Source of the DNA: DASXTB01 sp036505615
GTDB taxonomy: Bacteria; Acidobacteriota; UBA6911; JACQSX01
Assembly (NCBI GenBank): GCA_036505615.1
Contig: DASXTB010000105.1
Location: 1-5,099 of the forward strand
Length of the DNA: 5,099 nucleotides
Reading direction: 5' to 3'
Shown: piece after piece, positions 1 through 4,988 of the stretch
How positions within the stretch are numbered: the first letter of the stretch is position 1
How the letters are laid out: each line of letters begins with the position of its first letter
Notes under the pieces: generated by a model
What the model saw: the letters and a program-made list of their open reading frames with translations, nothing else
What the model was told of the DNA's origin: nothing
Databases searched by the model: none
Translations under genes and position numbers: made by a program

Positions 1-327
1 GGAGCGTATGAGGTGGCGGTAGGCTCCGCTGCTTCCGGCACTACTCCCGAAGGCTATACATCGACGATTTACATTTCAACTAATGTATTATTTGATAAGC
101 CAATAGTGGGTTTAAATGTAGTGAGTCACGTTAGCATTGCGATAGCCCTGAGATCACCCACGCAGGTTACGACCGGCGACACCAAAGAAGGTCCGGTGGT
201 GAGGTCAGTCAAAACAGGGCAGAATACATTATGGATCAGTTTAAAGATTTTATTGGCTCAAGTACCCCTTGCTCTGCTGGAGTTTTCCAATGATAGCAGT
301 CCTTTTAACGATACTATTAATCAGTGA
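1..327 (+). pseudogene. 3' part of an unrecognised gene, open at the left window edge
   Basis: The frame is open from the first base (GAYEVAVGSAASG...) to a TGA at 325-327, so the gene begins outside the window; the GTG at 13 is probably just an internal codon. About 108 residues are visible. They alternate hydrophobic and polar residues in a beta-sandwich-like way, for example around SVKTGQNTLWISL (residues ~69-81) and PLALLEFSND (~88-97). I see no catalytic motif and no membrane helix, and I do not recognise the family. The same reading frame is open again from 349 to 843, separated only by two UGA codons inside a tandem repeat. I therefore infer that this is the front part of a broken gene that once continued to 843. 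It could instead be an intact gene ending at 327. Confidence applies to it being coding, not to any function. Confidence 0.45.
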
Positions 328-365
328 CTTGGCGACTCATCACCCTGACTTGGCAGCTCACACCC
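325..365 (+). repeat. 21/20-bp tandem repeat carrying two in-frame UGA codons
   Basis: Unit 1 (325-345) is TGACTTGGCGACTCATCACCC and unit 2 (346-365) is the same sequence with one base missing and small changes (TGACTTGGCAGCTCACACCC). Each unit begins with TGA in the frame shared by the open stretches on either side, and reads stop-LGDSSP-stop-LGSSHP. The simplest history is a nonsense mutation followed by a local duplication that copied the stop codon. Confidence 0.8.
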
Positions 366-843
366 TAACAATTTTGTTGATATCCGCTTCGAACAAGTGT
401 TTATAAATGGAAAGCAAATCAATATATCAAAACCCGATCGGCCGACCTTCTCTCTTGCAGCATCGAATTTTGCTTGTGAAGGAAATATGAATTTATATGG
501 TGTCTATTTGGCTATTATGGCTGAGGATAAGGCACCCAAACAATACGAGTTGCAGCGATTCTCAGTAGATCCTCCTGGATTTATTAGGCCGGATAGTTCG
601 TCGCTAAGGCACTCAGCGGGCAGTAGACCTTGGGAACTTGGTGCTGGCACATCGACGGAAGAACCTCGTCCGGTTCTCACCTTCCCCCACAGTTACGACA
701 GGTATCTACTTTTTACTTTGTTCTTAAAGGAACCGGCGAAACTGAAAGGTCCGCCTTATCGCCTTTGCACCGTTTCTCTGACCATCGCCGTGGGTGGCAG
801 GCCTTTCGATTTGGTGTTGGTACTACAAAAACCAAAGCGATAA
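349..843 (+). pseudogene. Continuation of the broken unknown gene, or a small separate hypothetical gene
   Basis: The frame is open from 349, after the TGA at 346-348, to a TAA at 841-843. The first possible start is a GTG at 397, but no Shine-Dalgarno sequence precedes it and the codons before it (NNFVDIRFEQ) look as coding as those after. I therefore think translation originally entered from upstream rather than starting at 397. From 397 it would encode 148 residues. Visible stretches include FTLFLKEPAKLKG and the C-terminal VSLTIAVGGRPFDLVLVLQK, which suggest a beta-rich soluble protein. There is no signal peptide or recognisable domain. It lies directly upstream of the RHS core remnant, so it could be an immunity or accessory gene of an earlier cassette, but nothing in the sequence proves that. 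Function is unknown. Confidence 0.4.
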
Positions 844-858
844 AGCCCACGGTAAACT

Positions 859-983
859 ACGGGCAAAGAAGGGACACCGAATCTGGCAATGATTATTTTG
901 GCGCCAGGTGCCGAAAAACAGCACTCCTCACGAGCAGAATCGAATACTGTCCCGTGCGAGTCTCAATATCTGATCCGAGATGA
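859..983 (+). pseudogene. RHS repeat-associated core remnant, frameshifted
   Basis: Bases 870-908 read RDTESGNDYFGAR, the signature that closes the conserved core of RHS/YD-repeat proteins (consensus roughly TGKERD-ES-G-DYFGARYY). The expected preceding TGKE is also present, at 859-870, but in the +1-shifted frame (ACG GGC AAA GAA). About one base is therefore missing between GKE and RD, and the core is broken here. After GAR the expected YY...GRF...SPD is absent; the frame continues for 24 unrelated residues to a TGA at 981-983. RHS proteins deliver variable C-terminal toxins, and this signature normally sits just before the toxin tip. That fits the tip-like fragment beginning about 120 bases downstream. 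It is a degraded remnant and is not expected to be functional. Confidence 0.75.
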
Positions 984-1023
984 CTGAGGCCATTGTGGCC
1001 GCACTGAGTCAGTGGCAGTTTGA

Positions 1024-1248
1024 TCGGACGGATCCACGACAGAAGATAAAGTTCCAAGGCAATGCGTGACAAATGTAAATAAATTGGTCCGAATACCGCA
1101 CGGGCAGCTCCATGAGGCCTGCACCACAAACAATCCGCCGGCAAGCAAAGCCATGGATCTTCATAACAACAACGTCGGAGTTGAAATAGGAAAGGCGGGC
1201 GGTGATTGCGAAATGAAATGCTACCAGGGGACGCAAGACGGGAACTGA
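1024..1248 (+). pseudogene. Remnant of a C-terminal tip domain of an RHS-type polymorphic toxin
   Basis: The frame runs from just after a TGA (1021-1023) to a TGA at 1246-1248. Within it, residues from about 1096 onward read HGQLHEACTTNNPP, then SKAMDLHNNNVGVEIGK, then GGDCEMKCYQGT. The pattern HE....NPP...AMDLHNN.VG.EIG resembles a domain I associate with C-termini of RHS-repeat and related secreted proteins (DUF6973-like); this is from memory and not searched. Paired cysteines (C...C near CEMKC) would suit a secreted domain. The only candidate start in frame is a GTG at 1066 with no ribosome site, and the upstream part of the domain is missing or frameshifted. Near the end, shifting frame at about 1240 would give TGTDNLKSY and a stop at 1265-1267. 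I read it as the decayed tip once fused to the core signature at 861-908. Confidence 0.5.
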
Positions 1249-1301
1249 CAATCTTAAATCCTACTAAACCAGATCAACAGTAAACGCCTACCGACCGCTC
1301 A

Positions 1302-1307
1302 AAAGGA
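1302..1307 (+). promoter_or_regulatory. Ribosome binding site that decides the start at 1316
   Basis: AAAGGA lies 8 bases before the ATG at 1316, an ideal spacing. It directly abuts and overlaps the in-frame ATG at 1307, which is therefore unlikely to be the start used. Confidence 0.55.
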
Positions 1308-1315
1308 TGGATTCG

Positions 1316-1876
1316 ATGTTAGGAACTAGGTTCTACAAATACGTTCTTATGGGTTACATTATTATCTGCGGCTCGTGCAGCTCTTCTTCCTACTCCAAAG
1401 TCGCTTCGAGTCTGTGGAAGTGCTGGCAACCGATTCCATCGTCCAATACGACACTGATCGATAATTTGGTAAGCTTCATTTCTCCTGATGAAGCTCGCAG
1501 CCGCACACATACGTCTGAGGAAAACTGGAAGATTGTTGAAAAGCCAACGAAACTAGATCCAGAAGACACAAGGCCCCGTTTTGATATTCTCACGATAGAA
1601 GTCGAGCACTACGTGAGCATAGGAATTTCGGGACGCCTCAGGTTGGAATTTTTCAATGACAGACTCAAAGACACAAAATTTTTTCCTTCGGACGTTTCGA
1701 CCTACAAACGAAATCTAGCATCAAAAACAGGAATACGATTGGACGATGGCAAAATGACTCTGCAGCCGAGAACCCTTGTAATAATCGGAAGGATGATTAC
1801 GGGGGAAGATTTCATTCTCTTTAGAGATGCATATCTTCAAGATGAGCTGGAGTGTTGGGTCATAAACTATTCTTGA
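1316..1876 (+). CDS. Hypothetical lipoprotein-like protein, candidate immunity protein
   Basis: This encodes 186 residues from the ATG at 1316, chosen for the Shine-Dalgarno spacing; an ATG three codons upstream (1307) gives 189. The N-terminus is a short basic-hydrophobic segment (RFYKYVLMGYIIICGSC) followed by a serine run. Cys21 in CGSC could be a lipidation site, but the lipobox is not canonical because Cys occupies the -3 position. The mature part is mixed and soluble; its second half (after about residue 120) runs FFPSDVSTYKRNL...GIRLDDGK...LVIIGRM...WVINYS. I do not recognise a family. It starts about 50-70 bases after the toxin-tip remnant, on the same strand and with its own ribosome site. 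That is the position of an immunity gene in RHS toxin/immunity cassettes, and an envelope anchor would suit neutralising an incoming toxin. The coding frame looks intact while the toxin side is broken. The role is inference from position only. Confidence 0.6.
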   Translation: MLGTRFYKYVLMGYIIICGSCSSSSYSKVASSLWKCWQPIPSSNTTLIDNLVSFISPDEARSRTHTSEENWKIVEKPTKLDPEDTRPRFDILTIEVEHYVSIGISGRLRLEFFNDRLKDTKFFPSDVSTYKRNLASKTGIRLDDGKMTLQPRTLVIIGRMITGEDFILFRDAYLQDELECWVINYS

Positions 1877-1898
1877 GTGCGTCCGCCTCTTTTCCTGA

Positions 1899-2027
1899 CG
1901 TTTCGTCGGCAAAGAAAGAGAACCAGAATCGGGCAAAGAAAGAGATACGGAATCGGGCAATGATTTCTTCGGAAAGATTGAGTGGCAGGGGATTTCAGGG
2001 AGATGCGCCGTTTGTAAGGCTATTTAG
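1899..2027 (+). pseudogene. Second RHS core remnant with duplicated GKER motif
   Basis: After a TGA at 1896-1898 the frame reads RFVGKEREPES, then GKERDTESGNDFFG, then about 17 unrelated residues to a TAG at 2025-2027. GKERDTESGNDFFG (1932-1973) is the RHS core signature, here in one uninterrupted frame. The first eight codons of the signature are present twice (1908-1931 and 1932-1955). The expected ARYY...GRF continuation is absent after the second copy, so homology stops abruptly at about 1974. No start codon or ribosome site precedes it. This looks like the stub of another cassette whose tip has been lost. Together with the copy at 861-908 it brackets the tip remnant and lipoprotein gene as direct repeats. 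Confidence 0.7.
1908..1955 (+). repeat. 24-bp tandem duplication in the RHS core motif
   Basis: Two adjacent 24-base units, GGCAAAGAAAGAG followed by AACCAGAATCG (1908-1931) or ATACGGAATCG (1932-1955), encode GKEREPES and GKERDTES. The unit length keeps the frame. A related single copy occurs at 861-884. Confidence 0.8.
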
Positions 2028-2074
2028 CTGCAGCTTGACCTCGATGACTCGCTGGAGTGGAGGCTACAGGGGCG

Positions 2075-2446
2075 TTAACACTGTTGAGGGAACGTTTCTA
2101 GAGTCACTGTCCCCTCGTTGTCGGTCAAGACTTCATAGCCGGGTATGATCTGCAGAACGTCTTCCAGAGTGCGCGCACCCAGGCGCCGAATTTCATCGGC
2201 AGTGATGACTGAAACGATACTGGGGGCTTCTTCGAGACGCTGGACTTTTCCCGCGGCGATCGAAATGGGCACGTCGAGAAGGTCGTCCAAGTTCAAGTCA
2301 TCAATGTCTTTGAAGTCACCGAGCTCGATGGTCTTCTGGCCGCCGCTTTGTTGCTTCTGATTTTTCTGAGGCGCGGCCTGGAGATTCCACGCCGAAAAGG
2401 CGCAGGCGATTTCAACCAGGAGGAAAAAGCACAGGCGTCTCTTCAT
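2075..2446 (-). pseudogene. TonB-dependent outer-membrane receptor, N-terminal fragment only
   Basis: The ATG (complement of 2444-2446) opens 123 residues. Residues 1-24 form a clear signal peptide (MKRRLCFFLL...NLQA, cleavage near AA at 24-25). A Gln-rich linker and an acidic stretch (DFKDIDDLNLDDLLDVP, 44-60) follow. The start of the plug domain comes next: ISIAAGKVQRLEEAPSIVSV, then ITADEIRRLGARTLEDVLQIIPGYEV (81-106). This is typical of TonB-dependent receptors that import siderophores, vitamin B12 or glycans across the outer membrane. Full receptors have roughly 600-1000 residues with a 22-stranded barrel; here the plug stops at about residue 112 and a stop follows at 2075-2077. I see no barrel sequence downstream on this strand. 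A GAGGAAG (complement of 2464-2470) lies rather far (17 bases) upstream of the start. It is a truncated, non-functional relic whose partner or substrate cannot be told. Confidence 0.8.
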
Positions 2447-2648
2447 ACGAGCTGTTTTACTTGCTTCCTCTCAGACGAAATCCATGTAACTAATCAGTTA
2501 GAGAGCAGGGAACCCATCGGCGCGCGATTATGTCAGCAGTCATCCTGGAATCCCGTCAAGATGAAAGCAAGCACAATGATGAAATATTCTCCATGCTATT
2601 CTCCGTGTCCTTTGTGCCTTTTGTGTTGAATGTTTGTGAATGAACCCA
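2447..2648. other. Intergenic region without a recognisable gene
   Basis: No convincing coding sequence is seen on either strand. The region holds the upstream side of the TonB-receptor fragment, with no clear -10/-35 pair found, and a small T/G-rich repeat-like tract at 2599-2632. Confidence 0.5.
2599..2632. repeat. Probable dispersed intergenic repeat (CTCCGTGTCCTTTGTGCC type)
   Basis: The tract CTCCGTGTCCTTTGTGCC, followed by TTTTGTGTTGAATG, has the degenerate internal repetition (GTGTCC/TTTGTGCC/TTTGTGTT) of short intergenic repeats that I recall from soil and environmental bacterial genomes. On the - strand it reads HSTQKAQRTRRI or NTKGTKDTE depending on frame, which is low-complexity and not a gene. 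Only one copy is in this window, so its repeat nature is from memory. Confidence 0.3.
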
Positions 2649-2664
2649 GGTGACACTCGGGCCT

Positions 2665-2815
2665 GCCCCGTGGCGGCCCTGCGGGGCTTGGGGTCTGGAC
2701 ACTTTGGAGAGACGGCCTGAGGGCCGTCTCCTGCGCAATCTTTCATCGTGCAGGAGACGCCCCACGGGGCGTCTCTCCAATAGCGCCGCTTCGCGGCGCC
2801 AGGCCTTGCGGGCCT
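2665..2815. repeat. GC-rich palindrome cluster with three-hairpin module, copy A
   Basis: The core module is 2694-2780. It folds as three successive hairpins: GAGACGGCC/GGCCGTCTC (2709-2717 with 2722-2730), GTCTCCTGCGC/GTGCAGGAGAC (2726-2736 with 2748-2758, loop AATCTTTCATC) and GAGACGCCCC/GGGGCGTCTC (2754-2763 with 2766-2775). The ends form an 11-bp inverted repeat, TTGGAGAGACG/CGTCTCTCCAA (2704-2714 with 2770-2780). Flanking hairpins lie on the left (GCCCCG/CGGGGC, 2665-2670 with 2682-2687) and right (GCGCCGC/GCGGCGC, 2783-2799; AGGCC/GGCCT, 2801-2815). The same module recurs at 5013-5099 with 6 mismatches in 87 bases. It is REP- or MITE-like and non-coding. No transposase is visible. Confidence 0.85.
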
Positions 2816-3007
2816 TCACTCCGACTGTTGTTCTTCGAAGAGCTTCTGAAGAAGGTTCACCGCCTCCTTTGCCGCCGAAAGGATCCCGGTCAGATCCGAA
2901 GTCGCTATTTTTTGTTCGGGTTCATCCGATTGCTCCAGGAGCATCTCGGTGTACCCGGACTTGCCGGATTGGTACAGCCCTGTTTTTCTAAAGCGAGAGA
3001 AGTACCT
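2816..3007 (-). pseudogene. 3' remnant of an unrecognised gene (63 codons)
   Basis: On the - strand the frame is open from just after a TAA (complement of 3008-3010) to a TGA (complement of 2816-2818). The translation begins RYFSRFRKTGLYQSGKSGY and ends GILSAAKEAVNLLQKLFEEQ plus QSE. The last 25 residues form a convincing amphipathic helix, and the acidic middle (LLEQSDEPEQK) also looks like real protein. There is no ATG near the front: the first in-frame ATG is about residue 22 and has no obvious ribosome site. So it looks like the C-terminal end of a longer gene. The same frame continues above the TAA for about 23 residues (...ACVDTGALCAADHGA), so one nonsense change may have split it. It lies about 100 bases downstream of the LMF-family gene on the same strand. 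I cannot name the family. Confidence 0.4.
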
Positions 3008-3104
3008 TTACGCCCCGTGATCCGCGGCGCAGAGCGCGCCTGTGTCGACGCATGCGCCGGCTTCGTGTGGTGCCTTCGTAAGCTATTGCAATTTTGTGTA
3101 TTTC

Positions 3105-4805
3105 TTATTCCCGTGGTGGCGCAAACGGCAAGCCGGGCTGCGGAACGAACGCGACGGTACCGTCAGGTTTGTGCTCAAGCGGAGGAGCATACAGTCCCAG
3201 TAGCTCCCGACGCCACCAGAGCCCGCTGCTGCGCTTGGTCTCGAGATCGCTGAACCAGTACTGCCAGATAACCGCGCGTACCTGGCGCGGGGGCTCGCTG
3301 GGAAACGGATTGCCGCGAAAAAGGGCCAGGACATCGGTGGCGTTTTCGAGCAGCCGCATTTCCGTGACCACCACGAAGGGATACTCGCGCCAACCTCCCA
3401 GCGACGCGAACCAAAGATTCCATTCAAAGCGCGGCTGATAGGGAGCGTATATGCGCGGCCGCTCTCGGAGGTCCTGCGGCTTGTATCGAAATGGATAGGC
3501 TTCCCAGGTAGTCCCATCGCGCGAGCCCTGGAATTCGATCTCGTACCGCCCGCGGGTCATGACCGCAAAGAGGCCGTAATGATTGGCGATGCGGAAAGGC
3601 GCTAGCGCGGAGATAGGTTTCGAGGGAATCGGGAAACCGGGTAGCACCATCCAGACGAGCCACGCGGTTGTAGCATAAAAAATCCAGGTCAGGAAGAAAG
3701 CCGAGATGCACAGGCCCGCACCTCGGTACAGGCTGCGAGGGTGAAGAGTCCAGGAAGCCGAGTTGTGCGAACTTTCGGATCGTTCCCCGCTTGTTCCATT
3801 GACCGACGACCGATGACCGGTGACTGATAGCGGATTGTGCAGCGGTTGTCTGAGCGGGACTTCGTTACCGGACCAATTCAATGACAGTTTCTGCCGCCAC
3901 CAGCGCGGGCCAAACTTTGTCAAGTACTCGTCATCGAGCAGCAGAATGCCAAGTGACAATACCAAATAATTTAGAAAAGCATAGTTGGCCGTAAAAATCA
4001 CCCCAATTTCCCACGGAGTGACAATCCAGAAGCAGATCCTGCGGTAACGCCGAGGCAAAAAGAGCATCCAGGCCAACACGAGTTCCATGATGAGAGTAGC
4101 AAGAGCGGTCGCCGCGTGAAAGCCATGAGGCAGCGTCTGCACATACCATCCGAGCCAAGTAGGCAGCGGACCGTTCTGGTAATACTGATCCATTGCCGTC
4201 AGGTTGCGCCACTGCGGTTCGCCGCTGGCTAATTTCACCAGGCCGGATTCGAAATAGATGCGAAACCAAAGCCACTGTAGAAGAAAGAGGCTGACGCGGG
4301 AAGGGGGTCGCCGCCAACCCAACCCGGGTCGCAAACCCGGCGGCACGAAAAACAGACAGATGAATCCGGCCTCAAGGAGCATGCCATCGGATTGGTAACT
4401 CGAGAAGTCCTGCGCCCCACCGATAAAGGAAAGAAAACAGAGGAAGCACACAACGAGCATTCCTCGCGGCCAGAAATTCAAGGTGAGCAAAACCGAAGCT
4501 GCCAAGCCTGCAAAGACCAGCGCCTCGAGTGCGTGCTGGCTGCTGCTGACCCACAGTAGGGTCGGCGCGTACCAGTATCCGGCAGCGCCGAGATTCTTGC
4601 CCACGGCCTGCAGGTATCTCTCAGCAGGGAGAATGCCCGCCGGTCCGATCAGGCCCTCAATTTGGAAGAGCAGGGAATAAAATGCAGAAAAGTAGATCAG
4701 GCCGAGCGCTCGGAGGAAGATCCAACGCGCACCGACGTGGTCCTGGGCATCACCGGGCCGAGATTGGAATAACCAATTGGCGACGCTGACAGCGTGCTCA
4801 AACAT
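3105..4805 (-). CDS. Lipase maturation factor (LMF1/LMF2) family membrane protein
   Basis: From the ATG at complement(4803-4805) this encodes 566 residues; a TTG three codons upstream (4814) gives 569 and is the numbering used here. Family landmarks appear in order: QSDGMLLEAG (141-150), FRIYFESGLVKL (184-195), LTAMDQYYQNGPLPTW (205-220), FTANYAFLNYL and LLLDDEYL (274-298), NHYGLFAVMT (411-420), PYQPRFEWNLWFASL (458-472), NPFPSEPP (502-509) and WWRRELLGLY (533-542). These match the eukaryotic LMF1/LMF2 proteins and their bacterial relatives throughout. About eight hydrophobic segments are visible (near 31-52, 95-113, 118-134, 145-158, 172-190, 232-253, 260-296, 366-390), so the N-terminal two thirds is an inner-membrane bundle followed by a soluble domain. 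LMF1 assists folding of secreted lipases in the mammalian ER; the bacterial role and partner are unknown, and no lipase gene is nearby. The linker at about 310-360 is low-complexity, partly encoded by a heptanucleotide repeat. Confidence 0.92.
   Translation of the reverse strand: MFEHAVSVANWLFQSRPGDAQDHVGARWIFLRALGLIYFSAFYSLLFQIEGLIGPAGILPAERYLQAVGKNLGAAGYWYAPTLLWVSSSQHALEALVFAGLAASVLLTLNFWPRGMLVVCFLCFLSFIGGAQDFSSYQSDGMLLEAGFICLFFVPPGLRPGLGWRRPPSRVSLFLLQWLWFRIYFESGLVKLASGEPQWRNLTAMDQYYQNGPLPTWLGWYVQTLPHGFHAATALATLIMELVLAWMLFLPRRYRRICFWIVTPWEIGVIFTANYAFLNYLVLSLGILLLDDEYLTKFGPRWWRQKLSLNWSGNEVPLRQPLHNPLSVTGHRSSVNGTSGERSESSHNSASWTLHPRSLYRGAGLCISAFFLTWIFYATTAWLVWMVLPGFPIPSKPISALAPFRIANHYGLFAVMTRGRYEIEFQGSRDGTTWEAYPFRYKPQDLRERPRIYAPYQPRFEWNLWFASLGGWREYPFVVVTEMRLLENATDVLALFRGNPFPSEPPRQVRAVIWQYWFSDLETKRSSGLWWRRELLGLYAPPLEHKPDGTVAFVPQPGLPFAPPRE
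3801..3828. repeat. Heptanucleotide tandem repeat inside the LMF-family gene (4 units)
   Basis: Four adjacent 7-base units read GACCGAC, GACCGAT, GACCGGT and GACTGAT on the + strand (consensus GACCGAT). On the coding strand they give LSVTGHRSSV in the linker between the membrane bundle and the last membrane segment. Seven is not a multiple of three, so gain or loss of a unit would shift the frame. Confidence 0.8.
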
Positions 4806-4816
4806 TGACTGCAAGG

Positions 4817-4822
4817 ATTATA
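4817..4822 (-). promoter_or_regulatory. Perfect -10 box (TATAAT) for the LMF-family gene
   Basis: On the - strand TATAAT ends 11 bases before the ATG at complement(4803-4805). Transcription would start near 4810, giving a leader of only about 5 bases. No convincing -35 hexamer is seen at 16-18 bases; TCTAAC and CTAACG are poor matches. No Shine-Dalgarno sequence precedes the ATG. This favours the ATG over the TTG at 4814, which would lie before the transcription start. Confidence 0.45.
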
Positions 4823-4930
4823 GAGCGTGTTGCCCAAATCGTTAGAAAAAGCGACTGCGAGCGACAGACCTTTCCCTATGCACGCTCTTCCTTAAAATCT
4901 GATCTCGTGAACGCGATTAGCTCTGCTGTC

Positions 4931-4966
4931 GCCCGCCAAGGCGGGCTCTCGATTTATTATTTTTTG
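4931..4966 (+). terminator. Hairpin followed by T-rich tract, possible terminator
   Basis: GCCCGCC/GGCGGGC (4931-4937 with 4940-4946) forms a perfect 7-bp stem with a 2-base loop, followed by TCTCG and then ATTTATTATTTTTT. The T-tract starts later than in a textbook terminator, and no + strand gene ends upstream. It may instead belong to the palindrome cluster to its right. Confidence 0.35.
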
Positions 4967-4988
4967 TAACCCGGGGCCACACGCTTCA

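Noticed and set aside
893..1251. Several overlapping - strand open frames of 63-83 codons
   Set aside because: They run opposite to the RHS core and tip remnants, whose + strand translations show recognisable motifs. The - strand translations are Cys/Trp-rich and have no motif or ribosome site.
1852..2148. + strand frame of 98 codons including WSGGYRGVNTVEGTF
   Set aside because: It crosses the RHS core repeat in the wrong frame (AKKENQNRAKKE) and overlaps the TonB-receptor fragment in antisense. The piece GGYRGVNTVEG looks protein-like, but I cannot tie it to a gene.
2487..2500. Small inverted repeat TAACT-AATC-AGTTA
   Set aside because: A 5-bp stem is expected by chance and there is no second site or operator context.
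2694..2780. CRISPR-like repeat reading of the palindrome cluster
   Set aside because: There are only two copies 2.3 kb apart, with no regular spacers and no cas genes.
2540..2819. - strand frames of 68 and 87 codons rich in Arg, Pro and Gly
   Set aside because: They are translations of the GC-rich palindromes and the short intergenic repeat, not genes.
2828..3253. + strand frame of 141 codons over 2828-3253
   Set aside because: It is antisense to the 63-codon remnant and to the 3' end of the LMF-family gene, and has no recognisable domain.
4909..4971. Short + strand frame starting GTG at 4909 (VNAISSAVARQGG...)
   Set aside because: It has only 20 codons, runs through the hairpin and T-tract, and lacks a ribosome site.
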